From the NCBI GenBank assembly GCA_963682055.1, contig CAVMKJ010000016.1, positions 1-64,000 of the forward strand: a stretch of DNA of 64,000 nt. The letters are read 5' to 3'. A program made the position numbers and the translations under genes. The number at the start of each line of letters is the position of its first letter. Position 1 is the first letter of the stretch. This stretch comes from Primula veris (taxonomy: Eukaryota; Streptophyta; Magnoliopsida; Ericales; Primulaceae). This document shows, one piece after another, positions 38,601-51,600 of this stretch. The notes beneath the pieces were generated by a model. That model had not been told where the DNA came from, made no database searches, and saw only the letters and a list, made by a program, of their open reading frames with translations.

Positions 38601-41089
38601 TTTGATCAAGCTTATGATGTCTTAGAATCAATTCTAGTTGTACAATAAGTCACATTCTGTCAATCAAAATTTTCCCTGCCAACTATGAAAAAAGCGAGGC
38701 ATCCTTAAATGTATATTTCCAAAAGCGTTGTAGTTTTGGTATGCAGTGTAGAAATTCAATGCATCTGAAGCATAATTGGTCAACTGAACAACATAAATTG
38801 CTATGCAGTCTATTGAAAGTAACAGCATTTCATGTTCAAACATGTTCTGACAGGAGTTGTAGTATTGACACGATATACTTTCCACTTAACAAAAAATATT
38901 AAAAGAGTGTGAAAAGTGGTTTGTGTCTACATACCTATGCAATAAGTGGGAACATACCCTTAAATTGAAGCTGAACACATCAAAAATGCTGTTTGTGATT
39001 CATGAAATGAGATAAATTTCAGAGACCGAAGTTATCCACTGATTCACTAAATCTGAATAGGATCAGTCATAACATAATTTCAGATGGACACTTAAGACTT
39101 CTTGAATGATAAAAATGTATGTAAAAGTAAAATCCACTCTCAGCTTGCATGATCAAAATAGTACTTCTTTCTGGATAAATAATCTCTTAGAAAAGAGGGA
39201 GATAAACATGAATGGAACAGAAGTATCATTCCATACTTACACTTTACTTGCGCAGAAGTGAGTCACAGTTTAGTTTTACCTTGACTTCCAAATTAATTTT
39301 TATGCAGGCCGTGAACGTGGATCGCTCAACTATGGTGTTCATAATTTTTTTTAAATATGTAAAATACGATTTATAACAAATGAACGAAAAGTAACCATTG
39401 CTTATAATCAGAAGAAAAAAGGGCAACAGAAAAATATTAGACAAAGTGTGTACTAAATGAGTCATCTAGATCAGTGACATCAGAGAATCCAAAGTTCTGG
39501 ATGGAAGTATTTTGCCTCAAATTGTGCATTTGCTATCACCTTAGCTGGTGACTTTGCACGAATTTGCAGAAATATTTCGTTATCTTTAGTTGTTTAGAAC
39601 GTTTGGTTCACAGAATATTTTGCATCTTTTGAAACAGGTTGGTATATAGCAGAACAGAAACCTCACTTGCTGTCTTGTCTAACCACTCAAAACCATCACC
39701 TTACTAATGTTGAAACACTATTATGGTCGTATTAAAGTAAATGGTTATCGATTTAAAACTTTTTTTTTATGAGAAAACTTTGATTCTTGCAATTAATGAC
39801 AATCGACTGAAATGCCGAGTCCAGCTACGAACTAGTTCACGTACTGCGAAAACGTCAACAAAGATGGCGCTGCAGGATGACGTCACGGGAAGGTGCGCCA
39901 ACCTTCCGAACTTTTTATGCGATTATAAGTTATATTTCAAACACTGTTTTTGGAAAATATAAAACAATAGTGTTAAAACCTCGTGTTATACAGAACTTTT
40001 GTGCAAAATGTGAGCAAAATCTGTGCTGTTGTTTTCGAGAACGGTGAGTGATTACAGATAGACAGACAGACAAACTCACGACCAGTGGCCTGCCGTGTCC
40101 CTCTCTACGACAAGGGCTACTCTACGCTCCGCCAATTAATGATTCCCTCGCCCCTTTTACCACGGTAAGCGATACCTTGAGTACCTATAAATGTACAAAT
40201 TTCAATAATTCTGCTAACAATGACACGCCGCTTGTTGATTTCCTGTGCTCTTAGGGATGCCAAGTTTTGATCAATTAATGTGCTTGTCTTTCTTGGCAAG
40301 AGCAGCTATTTGACCCACTACGGTGAGAAATGCTAGATTCATGAACACTTATGGCTTTGTTGCAAATCCTTCCCAGCTCTGGATGTAACATTGACACCAG
40401 ACACGAATGGAGAAGCTGATCTACTGTCAAAGCACAGGCACGAAGTTCAGTATAGAGACATAGTCGACAAGCAGTATGAAAGTCACGTTCTCTACAGTTT
40501 CAGTGCGGCTCCCATTGTAGAAAACTCTAGCATGATCAAATGGCAATTTGACTGCAGGACCCTGCGGCTGTATTGGATGATGCGCAAGGAATGCCTTCTT
40601 CACCGCGACAGACGCATCAGCAGCCGGACGAACGAAAAACGCCACTTCCTCGTGACTGCCGGGACGGGGACGAGGAACACCAGCATCAACGGTGCAGTCA
40701 ACGCTGAAGGTAAAGATGAAAAGAAAGGTATGCTTTAATAATAACCCCTAATGTGCTGTTCATATAAAGTGATGGTGAAAAAATACTAACCTTTCCATAA
40801 CATTCTTGTCATTAATGATGATGCTTGGGCTAGAGTTGTCATTCACATTGTCATTTATATTTTCAGGTACAGTTCCAGTCTCCGTAACCGTGTCAACTTC
40901 ATCATCACTGGACAAGTGAACTTCATCATCGGTGCTCAGTGAAGGTGCGCCGTTAGGACTGTCCTTCTCTGGCGCTGGCGTAACATCAAAATTCTCCAAA
41001 GTTGTGCTGTTACAACCTAATTCTTCGGAGGCAACCTGACCATCTATGGACCCTGATTGTGATGAGTTGGGCTCGGCAGGGGCAGTCAA
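35700..41089 (-). pseudogene. hAT transposase, ZMYM1/TTF-type, interrupted
   Basis: Pieces in order on the minus strand. 41089-40790: acidic N-terminus ending at a GTTAGT donor. About 40723-40427: TTF-type region with HPIQPQG, LPFDHARVFYN, joined in phase through a CTTCAG acceptor. 37541-37269: EVKKAGRFPVEIDSTQDVSV and LAIVIRYV. 37211-36954: VDGASNMSGCFKGLQ and THCAGHCLNLVL. About 36280-35700: YPTLFELYKFAL, TPVSRERIFS, then after one frame shift the hAT dimerisation segment (LKILITRVRAALTQGLLEPL, IIDEFA). These match the ZMYM1-like hAT transposases. The gene is broken by the R1-X insertion and by frame changes near 35880, so it is presumably dead. Confidence 0.75.
37644..39720 (+). mobile_element. 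R1-X dispersed element, longest copy, nested in the hAT
   Basis: It starts AACTAGGTGTACGCGCG (R1), continues through the linker 38300-38875, then X (38875-39720). It interrupts the hAT transposase between its TTF and DUF4371-like segments. The two parts also occur at 26512 (X), 28194 (R1) and 63352 (R1 plus linker). No coding frame is recognised, and terminal structure is not evident. Confidence 0.65.
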
Positions 41090-42143
41090 AGGTTCTCTGA
41101 AACGAGCCGCGGAGGAGTCACACCTGCAGAGAACAGCAGGTAACGCAATGCCTAAATAAAACGTTGAAGAAAATGCAAACGGTAAGGTAAGAAGTGTTGG
41201 CCACCGTGAATTCTTGTTACTATTATTATTGTTACGTAAAAAGGCTTATTTCCTTTCCTTATGGCTATTATAGCACAACTTGTAATGTTTTGGAAAAAAT
41301 AAATGCAACTTTACTTACCGAAATGAAGTTTTGATTGATTTGCAGTGCAGGCCGCCCTGTTGCAACTTCCGTTTAGCCGCATTCTGCCTCTTCTGACTTC
41401 CAGATTGGTGCTTGTACGGCTCCTTCCCTCTCTTCGTCGTACCCACGAACACAGATCAATCACTATGCACCAACTTGACCGAAACCACGAGCAAATCAAA
41501 AGAATCAAAACAACGACGATGTTGTCTGTCGCCGCCCTTCGCTCGCGGAACATCCGACCGCGTACCACTCGCTTTCATACGTAGCGAACAAAAAGCAAGC
41601 CCCGTCCCCGGCCCGGGCCTGTGAATAAGTTTTTCGTTCGAGCTTTTCAACGCAGTTCGAAGCAAAGACAAGTGCAGCCAAGCCGAAACTAGTGCCTTCA
41701 GATATTTAGTGTCCTGTTGTGTCGGCCAACATTTACCTTGACAGTGAAAGTAAGGACCGGGCCCGTGTCCCGCTCGGGGAGGAACGAAATTTAATCAGAG
41801 AATGCGGACCTTACATTAGTATTTGGGCTGGTCCTAGGGCCTCTAGGCCCCCAAAGGCCAGTCCGATCAGGGACCTTGGCGCTCAGAATCAGAACAGGCA
41901 AATTCTTTGCTGTGTTCATATCGCGGACTCTTTGTGCCACGAGCCTTTGAAAAAGCACGGCTGACGACCCGTAATTCGGTCGGGCCCGAAACGAAAGTTT
42001 GATCCGGCACCCGGGCCCGGGCCATCCGGTCCCGCTTCGTCACCTCAGGCCCTTCGGGCCCTTTCAAGAAATTGACGTACGATCTTGGGGCCCGGGGCCC
42101 CACCGGGAAATGCCGGGTTCCAGAGTGGGCCACGCCGCACCTG

Positions 42144-42770
42144 TGGAGGCCACGATATGGCAGCCTGACTGGGCTGCAGGAACGGCTCACGTATGGAAAC
42201 GGGGATTTTGGCTATAGTTCAAGCACAGAACGACGGATGAAAGGCAGTTCCCAGAAGTCATATGTGGCCAGCTAAAGGTCCCGATGACACGCTTTGGAGG
42301 CCACGATAAGACCGTTTTCCACTGCCGCGAAACTAAATATCCTACAGTCATAGTGACCGGCTTTCAGAAGCAGTACGAGAAGACGTAGAAACGCTTGGTT
42401 TAGATGCAACTTTGTGACCAGGTGAAGGTCCCCGATGACGCCACTTGGGGGCCACGGTAGGGCAGTATTCCACTGCCGCGAAACAAAATATCCTACCGAC
42501 ATTGCGTCTTAAGTTTTAGGAAGCGGTAAAGCCAGTGGGAAGCCCGATGAGGCACTTTTAGGAGTCCACGATAGGGCAGACTTCTTAGGCCGCGTTAACT
42601 ACATGTTGCGTTGCACCGTGATTGGGATCATTGCTTGCAAGCCTCATCCAGCGCCGCCGGTCAAGGTAGGATGTCGCCAGCCGTGTCGGTGCGTAAGAGG
42701 TTTCGTGAGACATCGCGAAGCCTCTTACGCGAGACATGGTCTGGCGTATATTCTACCTTGTTCTGTCAAC
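42144..42770 (+). repeat. R2 copy 3, right half
   Basis: Continuation of the R2 copy split by the hAT element, starting in the target duplication. It has three degenerate ~140-base subunits and the conserved hairpin at 42692-42729. Confidence 0.9.
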
Positions 42771-42799
42771 TGTGACCCTGCAGCCAAATCCAGAAAATT

Positions 42800-43539
42800 T
42801 AGATGCCACAGTGTCTGACTCACTCTCAGTTCGTGATGCAGGACTGAGGCGTCCGAATCGACTGTTCATGAAGCACCAATGGAATCTGACTCAATCGTTC
42901 ATGAAGTACCACAAGCATCTGATTCTAACAACAATTTCACTGGTCCAGAAGCTATTCGTGGTCTTCCTCATGCGAAGCCTTCATCTTCGACCCGCAAACC
43001 TAGACGTAAGGGGAAATATATAGTGCTACTGACAGTCCAGAAAAAGATGCCAGTGAAGCAGAGGAGAGAGAAACAATGTCGAAAAAGGAGCAAGCTGAGG
43101 AAAGAAAAATGAAGAGGGAAGAGGATAAATCAAAGAACCTGACAGCCTGCAAAAGAGAAAAGTCAAGAAATCTAAAAAAGTTTCTGGTGTCGTTGCTGAA
43201 CTTGACGATGAGGTCGAGTCCATGCCCAAGATAAAGATACCTGACACTGTATTGCAAGTAGACCGTTTACCATCTGAGGGTGAATACGTTCTTGTCAGAT
43301 TTAATTGTAAATGTTTTGTTGGAAAGATCATAGCAGAAGAAGATAAAGATGGCGATCTGCAAATATCATATTTGAGGAAGTCTCAAACTGATATTCCTAC
43401 ATCCATTCGTTTTGTATTGCCCGCTATACCAGATTTAAATTATGTTCACAAAAGTGACATCGTTGCTATATTAAAGCCATCCTGTCCAGCACACAGTTTA
43501 AAGTGCCAAATGGCTGCCCTAGCTTTTGACTACAATTAA
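42800..43539 (+). pseudogene. C-terminal tail, probably of a DDE transposase
   Basis: The open frame 43222-43539 encodes a compact domain: GEYVLVRFNCKCFVGKI, then DLQISYLRKS and RFVLPAIPD, ending in DYN and a stop. Upstream, three frames with small shifts carry acidic/Ser stretches and Lys/Glu-rich sequence (43030-43200). Acidic plus basic linkers followed by such a small beta-rich tail are seen at the C-terminus of many pogo-like DDE proteins in animals, hence the guess. No catalytic part is present. Confidence 0.4.
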
Positions 43540-43934
43540 GTAGTGTAAATTTAGGCTGAAAGTCAATTAAATTTTTTCTCTGTGATAAATAGATTTATAT
43601 GTGTTTATGTTATGTTTTTCTGTTTTATAGTTGCTTTAGTTTGTTGAAGGACTGAATTTATGCCCAAGACATTAATGTTATGTTATTAAGACTGACTATT
43701 TTTGTTTTTCTGCTCTGAGGGAAATGTTTGGTCACCACGCCTCAAGTCTCGTTTAGTCATGTCGCTTACGTAGGCCGATGGAAATTGAAGTCACTACCGC
43801 TAAAGGTTCTGGATGTGACGACTAAACTTTTAACAAGAACGCCTAAACGACAAGATAAAAGAAATTTTAGCCATGTTGACCAAACTTTTAGTTATTGCCG
43901 CTTATTATTTCCTTCAGAGTGTTTCATATTTTTT

Positions 43935-43992
43935 ACTCGTTCTTTACTACTTACTACTACTGTACTGCCTACTAGTAGTAAAGAGAACGAGT
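43935..43992 (+). repeat. 58-bp hairpin, copy 1
   Basis: It begins ACTCGTTCTTTACTACT and ends AAGAGAACGAGT; the two halves are inverted copies around a short loop. The reverse complement recurs at 60315-60372 with only two differences in 58. Confidence 0.85.
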
Positions 43993-45062
43993 ATTGGGGA
44001 CGACGGGTCTGTTAGGAGCGGGATTCAACTCGTAAACTAAGCATCGCATTGTGAAGTGTCATATATATATTTCTAATTGGCTGTTGCCCCTCATTCGAAA
44101 CTGGTTGCCAAAAATTTTGAAAAAGCAAAAAAAAATTCTTCCTCGTTTATGATTTTTCGCTCAGGAAGTAGAGTCCCAGCCTAGCGCTGTGCCTGAAGTG
44201 GGTCAACAGGGCCGCGGCCAGGCTACTATCGCGTTGGCATGGAAACTTAGCCGTATTTTGAGCTGTGTATAAAAATTTAGAGAGCAAAATATTAACAAAG
44301 AGGAAGAGAAATAAGGAGATGGAGGGAGAAGGCAGGCGATGAAGGAAGATGATGGGAGAAAAAGATAAGGATGAGGACTTTCAGGGGAGATACAAAGTCA
44401 GCGCGCAGCGGTTTAAACGCAAAGAACGAGTTCAAATATGAATGCTTCGGCATTCACCTTTGCTGTCTTGTTTATTGATACAGAGTATGAAGACTGAATA
44501 TTTTTTGTTTTTATAATTATATTTTTTGTTGATTTAGACTTAATTTTAAAGGCATCTTTGTGTCATTATTTTGTGATTCCAAAGGCATCTTTGTGCCATT
44601 GTTTTGTGATTCAGTTTATCTATTGATAAAAAAAACTTCCTCGATTATATTTGAATTCTTAATCCTTGATTACTTAATCACCCCTAATAACTCCACCCTA
44701 CAACTCTACAATATTCAACAGAACAAAAACCAGAGAGACACACTTTGTATGCGACAAATCTAGCTGGAAAGGATGACAAGTAAAAAACGCCCATGAGTTT
44801 ATTCCCAAAGTTATGTGGTGTCTCATGTTACTTGTCTCGAACTATCCCATTAAATTGTCTTTAACTACCCGGAGCGGGGCACCTACAGACAGGTGCAGGG
44901 TCTCCTTTTTGACCCAGTTCTCTATGACCATGCACCTGTTTAAGACTTTGATGCTCGTTTTAGGTGTTAGCTAGTCCTAATTTAATATTAACCCCAAAAT
45001 GTTTGATGAAAAGCTATAAAATCAAAGTAGGGATGGAAAAGAAAAAGTCCGTCTCTAACTCC
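43993..45062. other. Intergenic, no gene recognised
   Basis: Purine-rich and AT-rich sequence without recognisable exons. A short duplicated phrase, GGCATCTTTGTG-CATT, occurs at about 44551 and 44584. Confidence 0.4.
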
Positions 45063-46800
45063 CCTCTGTCCCACTCTCCCTTACATGAAAAAGCTTCTTC
45101 CAGTCTACGGGTTCCAGGCAGCCTTGTTTGAGGTGCTCAAACAAAAATTACCATCAATGGATGAACAAGACAGGCATGGTAAAGTTCTTCATATGCACTG
45201 AAAATATTCTACTATTTTACTCTTTGGAGTTTTAAAAAGTGACCACTTTTTCATTTTAGGGAACATTGTAATTGAGATGAAAATTCCAGAAGGCTTGTCA
45301 TTTGATCGACACACTTTAAAAAATGATTGGGCTGGTGGATATCGGTGAATTTACTCCTCAGCCAGAAAAGGGAAAGCGAGGTGATTACGTGCTAGAAGTT
45401 CTCTATCAGCCTTTTCGAGGCAGCTGGGTGCAGAGCCTTGGAGTTTTCCTTAGCAATAGCAACTGCCAGGGGATATTCTGGCAAAAAATTGTCCTAGAAG
45501 CAATAGGACTATGTGACAATGCTGGGCTTTTAGTTGATGGACTTGTGACTGATGGCCGTATCATAGAATAGGGTGATGTGGTCAAAATTTGGAATAAGTT
45601 AGGACTCTTGTAGCTGTCAGCACCTTGAGAGAGAGGACTGCAGGCTGTATTTCTTCTCAGACTGGAGTCATCTCATCAAATGTAGAAATTGAAAAATATA
45701 TCGTGCCCCAAGCTACTAAGGAAGTCTGCTGAAAAGGAGGAAACTAAGAGAAAAATAAGAAATCATATAGATGAAGATGGCAATGAAATGACAGAGGATA
45801 AATTTTATGAAAAGAGGATGCAAGCTGCACTTAATAAAGAGATAGAATTTTACAGAACAGGCAGAAAGAAGTTGCCAAAAACAAAACATATCATATATAT
45901 TTTTTTCCATTTTCAGGTTCCTGAGATATCGTAAGGCGGAGGCATTGGTTTATCACTTGTTGAGCAGGAAGAGAAGCTAAGAGCAAGGCAAGGCATATCA
46001 GGGCTATCATATGTGCCTAAATTAACCCATACGCTCACATTTTTTCGCAAGGATTCGAAAGATTGAATGTAAAAATGGCCTATCAGGAAAAGGAGATTCA
46101 AAAGAAATAAATTTAAAAAAAGATTTTAAAAAAGATTTAATCTATATCCACTTACCTTGTAATTACTGCTCAGTTTTTCAGCAATGGTGTGGTTGCTGGC
46201 ATGACATACTACAAAACAAAAGAGTGTCAGAACTCGAGGATTGCTGAGTCTGAGGCCACTATACCATTTATTGCGAAAATGAATAATGTCGCAGATGCCA
46301 TGAACTTAAATAGACCAGCAGAGGCGATACGTGATGGAAATAACCAATATGAGGTGAGTCATGCCACCACAAATCAGAAAAAAAAGAAGGAAAGGAAAGT
46401 TTTAATTATTTCTTCTGACAACAGACAATAAGGGATTGTCTTGAGTACCACAAGAAGTGTGTTGAGATTGACCGAAAAAAGGTGTGAAAACTTTCTTGAG
46501 TGAAGAAACTGATTTGGGGATAACTGACAGTCCAACCTACATTGGAGCTCAGTAAACACCTTATGCAAAAGGTTGCATATCAATATCTGATGACCGCAAG
46601 GTTCAGCTCAGATGCCATTGAGGTTTGTATTCTTCCTGGAAATGCATAGAAATCAAGTACCTCCTAACATTGGTTATCATTATTCTTTTGACTTACAGCA
46701 ATTTTTCGGGAAGTTAAGAAGTGCCTTGCGACAAAATCTTCACCCTGATCCGAGATTTTTGGGTCAAATGCATCGCTCTTGTGCATTTATTCACTTGTGA
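45063..46800 (+). pseudogene. P-element (THAP9-type) transposase remnant
   Basis: Collinear pieces of the P-element transposase core. ~45105-45179: FEVLKQKLPSM. ~45262-45570: IPEGLSFDRHTLK, then after a one-base shift in an A-run GLVDIGEFTPQ, YQPFRGSWVQSLGVFLS and VDGLVTDG. ~45616-45690: LYFFSDWSHLIKCRN (catalytic-region Asp). ~46010-46080: VPKLTH, RLNVKMAYQ. ~46185-46351: GVVAGMTYY, MNNVADAMN. 46430-46620: DCLEY, FLSEET, LMTARFSSDAIE. 46700-46800: QFFGKLRSALRQNLHPDPRF and a stop. Intron-like gaps separate the pieces, with good GT/AG at several. At least three frame disruptions are seen, and no THAP finger is found upstream. A dead copy is most likely. Confidence 0.72.
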
Positions 46801-48660
46801 CACCAACCAAGGGGAGCAATGTTGGTGGAGGTGAAAATATAAAAACCTGCTAGAAGCTAAAGACCCAATACGTAATTAAGAAAGGTAAGGCAACAGGAGA
46901 TTAATGAACTGGATGAAATAGTAATGAGTGGTAAGGAGACAAGTTAATCAAACAATATAAGTAAACTAGATCATGTCATCTATTAAATACTCACAATTTT
47001 TGCTGTCAAGGGGAGACATTGGATCCATTAACTGGACCACATCTATCGCCCTTCACCTGTTCACTGTGAAGAAAATCTTGTGAGCTCCATGGCAGGCTTC
47101 ACTGCATTTCGCCAAGGAAAAGTGGTTGGAGGTTGTGAAGATTTCTCTCACAGTGTTTCGGGAAGAAACAGGATCAGAGTGCGACTTCTCTTAAATAAAG
47201 AGATATATAATGGCTACAGTCATGCCTCTCCAGAACTAAGAAGGTCTTATTTAATGCGCACTGAGGCACAGGACAGCTACAATGGACTCTCGCCTCGCGC
47301 GCCAGTCTGCCACTGCCCGGTGCCCTGGCACCTGGGCAGCAGTGTTGCCTCCTTCCCCTCCCCCTACTCAAAGCGAAAGACTCAAATTGAAGTGATCGCG
47401 TTGTTTTCGGAGCTTTGAACTCAGAAGAAAAATACTTTTAAAAAACTTAAAAAATTTCGACCTAAGCTAACCTAACCTATGTGGCTATGACGATCAAGAA
47501 TTTTCGAAACAAAACAAACAATTCCCAAAAGCTCACATGCTGTTAGGACTGAAAAAAATTAAAAAAAATTCGGGCAACCTAGCCCAACCAACCTTTAAGT
47601 CTAAGGCTATCAAGAATTTTTGGAGAAAAAAAAATATTTTTCCCGAAAGCTCGTATGTTGTTCGGATCGCCTTGAAACCAATTTTGAGCAAATTCATTTC
47701 GAAAGACTTGGAAAAACAGGAGTCAGGAAAAACCTTCAAACGGATGAAGCCGTTTGAAGGTCAGAACAGGGGGTCAGTACAAGGCTTCAAACGGGAAAAG
47801 AAAACTTTTAAGGCACGCTGACGCTGAGTCGCTCGCGAACTCGCTCCGCGAATTAATATTCTTGGAGTTGAATGCACATGCACACTGCACCCTGGGATTC
47901 GGCAATTGTCACCATTCGCGCTCGCTGTATGGCGCTGTTCGTGTTCTTGCGTGGGTGTGTTGTTACCAACCTCGCGCCTTGCAATCCCCTACGTCCAGAA
48001 CGGGTCCATTGGGATGAATTAAACCTTATGTAAATTAACAAATAAACTCGTTTTGTGGGTCTGTAATTTCTCTCGAAAATCGGCGTGAAATGGTTATCAC
48101 GAAAGAGTGCATAAAATGAGTTTTCCGGGATGACGGGATGTATGTGATGGATCCCATTGTGGGGCCACATTTCCTAGGACAGTTACCAAAAAACGCCACT
48201 GACGTACTAAGGAAAAGGGGATAATACAGACCCACAGCACGGCTTCTACTGGTGTGCCGAATTTTAGATAGTTGTTTTTTTTCTAGCAAGTCAGTAAACG
48301 TGCATTTTTGGCAGAATTTTGTGCCTCTTCCGACTAAATTTTGCAGCTGCTATTGTTGGCTAATGACTCGTTTTTTTTTCAGGTCAAATTTATTTCAAAT
48401 TCCTCTTTGCCTATCGCATTTTGTGTTTTTTTGTTCGCGCCACGGACTGCGTCATTTGCGGGCGATCATGTTGGCAGTATCTTTCAGCATGTCCTTCAGT
48501 AGACCGGCCTCCTCTTATTTGTAGCCGACAAGTCGTGGCTCACGAGAAGAGCAATTGCAATAGTTATCACGATTCACGATTAGGTACGGCCGCACACGAC
48601 AAGAAACCGAGCCGGTCGCTTTACTCCCCCAATATAAGGGGACTGCGGCTACTGAGAGAG
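46801..48660. other. Intergenic, with a diverged ~140-base dimer
   Basis: About 47460-47560 and 47575-47685 are diverged tandem copies (CTATCAAGAATTTT, GAAAGCTC-TATG-TGTT). A CTAACCTAACC run at ~47467 is only two telomere-like units. No gene is recognised. The bases upstream of 48686 would hold the promoter of the takeout-like gene, but no element stands out. Confidence 0.4.
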
Positions 48661-48685
48661 GCATCGCCGAATATTCTGCAGAACT

Positions 48686-51600
48686 ATGAAGCGCTCTTTC
48701 GTAAAGGTGGCGTTGCTTGCTGCGGTCGTAAGTATCTCAACAGTTTACGTTTGGAGATGTGCACTTTTCGCAACACGGGCGATGAAAGATAATTATGCAC
48801 ATTAGTGCGATGTCAAATGCGATTAACAAATGAATTTTTGAGGCTCTGTCTCCGTATGTTCCTCTCTACGCCAAAACGCACAAACGAAGCACAATGCAAT
48901 ATCGTTTCTGGAATGTACTAACCTTCGCGTTTCACTTATATGTTGCGTTTCTTTTTAAATTTCAACATTTAAAATCTCGTCCTGGCATGTTAGTCAGGGA
49001 AGGACTAACTATGATGAGAGTGTTCACTGTCGTAACCGTGTCAAAATTTTAGGACCTTTAGCATACAGTCACTGCAAATCCACAGCCAACTAACTTTCAG
49101 TGCCGTCTCCTAGACATGCATCATTTATACAGTCACCTCAATCTTTTTGCAGGGCTCTGTGTAATCCAGGTCCGACTTTGCAGTGGCTCAAGGTCAAAAA
49201 CATAATGCTTCAATAATTGCATTCCTATGATTGTGTATAAAGTTGTTGGATTCATTCGTCTCTTTTTAAAGGTAAATGTCGCGTTCAGCCACTATTGAGG
49301 TCTTGCGGTAGGAACGCTCCAAATCTATCGCAATGCATCAACGATGGACTCACTTACGACTTGACTCGCCTAGGAAAAGGTATGCTATACTATCCGATAA
49401 CGAATAGCGATCATTGCGATTTAAGCTCGTTACTGCAGCTGTCAGAAATATTTCCTTGTAGCACAGGAGGTTTAAATTGGACGATGCTTGCACTTGCGCA
49501 GTGTTCTTTACAGCACAGGAAATTTGAATTTAATCAAGTGCATTAGGTGATGTTGTTTTCTTTGAAATGCAACTGGTGGTGATTGCTCGTCTGTAAGGTC
49601 ATTTCTCTGATCCCTAACCAATATTCAGGTATCCCAAGCCTCGGAGTAATCCCCATCGACCCACTCACCGTTTCCAGAATAACGGTTAAGTCCGCCCAAG
49701 GACAGTCTCTTGTTCTGACTGGGTGCTCAATGCTGGGGGCCTCACAGTCTACTATCTCCAACTTCACGACGTAAGTTTTGACTGTGTGTCAGCGAACAAC
49801 CTGGTAGATCTAGTGGTGGGCGATTCTTGACATTGATATTAGCGCAGAGAAACTTTATTGAGTCCCGGGCACAGGTCTGTCACTCAACATAACTTGTAAC
49901 ATAACGCACAATAACATAGAACTAATCTTGAGTGTTTTCAATAGCGTTATCTGAACGTTATTAGCTTTCGCGGTGCGTAATATACTATTCCGCAGAATCT
50001 CGAAAAGGAAGTACGACGATGTCAAGAGGTGCACAACTTCCGTCCCCTCGCCTGAGCAGGGGACAAAGATGGCCGCTCCTTGCTACCCTTAGCTTTCCTC
50101 CTCCCGCTGCCTCCTGGGGCGAGGGGACACAAGTTGTGCACTTCTTAAAGTATTCTTACATCTGTTTTGAGATTCAGCGGAATACGCTTTGAACAAAAGG
50201 TCAAAGAGCGCAATGTGAAACGCTTCTCTAACATATTTAAACAAATGCTAAATAGTGCTATGTTATGGTGCGTTAGGTTACAAGTTATATGGGGTATTTC
50301 CGTAGATCCTGAAGCGGAAGTAGGAAGAACAAAAGTAAGTCCTCAATCGGAACCGGAACCAGGTTGGGCCCGGTCCCGCTCGGTCTGTATGAGAAATCGA
50401 AGTGGCAGAGTCGTTATTTCTTTACTTGCCGCATCGTGGTGTAAATTTTCGTTGGCGCTTCTAAATTGAACTACGAAGAAGAACGTTTCTTTCGTACGTG
50501 TATCCTTGATCGGGCTAGTATTTTGTCCTTTAATACTGATAAATACGTCGTTGGGTGTCATCTTAAGTGTTCCCTGGTGCTGTGGTTGTTAAATACGGAC
50601 TCGGGGTGAACCTAACCCTCTTACATCTGTAGTGCTCCTTCGATTTCTCATACCGACCGAGCTGGGTCAGGCCCAAGCTGGATCCAGTTCCGATTTAGGA
50701 TTTACTTTTGTTCTTTCTACTTTCGCTTCAGGATCCACGGAAATACCCTGTTGAGGTATAAACCCCTGGTCCTGGCGGGATAGGCCAGGAAAAGGCACCA
50801 ACAAAAGTATCATGAAGAAATGGGAAAAAAGAAATGGGTGGGGTGAACTTTTTGAGCGACTGCCCTCTGCTACCCACCATACACCTGTTCGTTTCTTCAT
50901 AGTAATTACAAATAGACACAACGAGTACTTTACAATAAACATTTACAACGGTCTCATGACAAAATTGTTCGTGGACTGAACAACAAATCGAATAGTACAC
51001 TCCTTTCGTGTGGATTTCTGAGGGCACTCCTATGAGAAACAAGGCAATTAGAGTCTATAGTGCAGCTACTAGGAGGCAGTCTTCCTAGCGCGAGGTCCAC
51101 GATCGTGTGTATCCATAACCGCAGCCAGATATTACGGAAGATCTCCCACTTCGCGCGAGCCGATTGAGTTTTCCATGACCACACCATAAATAACCTTCGA
51201 AATTGTCTTCCAGGAACCTGGTAAATTTCGCCGCATACGGCCATTCGTTCAAGACCCTCACGCTGTCGTGCGCGTATCAGATGCAGGCTGGATTCCTCGC
51301 AGTGAAGGCCGCCAATTCCGGCCGATTCACAGTGAGTTTGCGTAAGTATACTAACACGGGTCAGTGTGTGTGTGGATCAGGGGCGGTCTGGCCCACCCGG
51401 GCGCCCGGGGATTCCCGGGTGGGCCCCGGGGTCCGGAGGGCCCCGAGCCGCGGACTTCGCGGTCGTACTGTACCAATTTTAAATTTTGAAAAAAAAAAAA
51501 AAAAAAAAAAAAATTGTACGAGAAAGAGGGCCCTTTGGGCCGATTCCCGGGTGGGCCCTTCCCCCCCAGACCGCCCCTGGTGTGGATTCATGTAGAAAGG

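Larger units (their letters stand above)
35400..42143 (-). mobile_element. hAT element with TIRs and 8-bp target duplication
   Basis: The left terminus is CAGGGGCGGCGTAG. The right terminus, reversed, is CAGGTGCGGCGTGG. Both are flanked by TGGAGGCC (35392-35399 and 42144-42151), an 8-bp target duplication typical of hAT. The intact R2 repeat elsewhere shows the empty site. The 6744-base element contains a minus-strand hAT transposase remnant and a nested R1-X insertion. Confidence 0.9.

Noticed and set aside
47460..47480. Telomeric TTAGG-type repeat
   Set aside because: Only two units within a diverged dimeric repeat; not a telomere tract.
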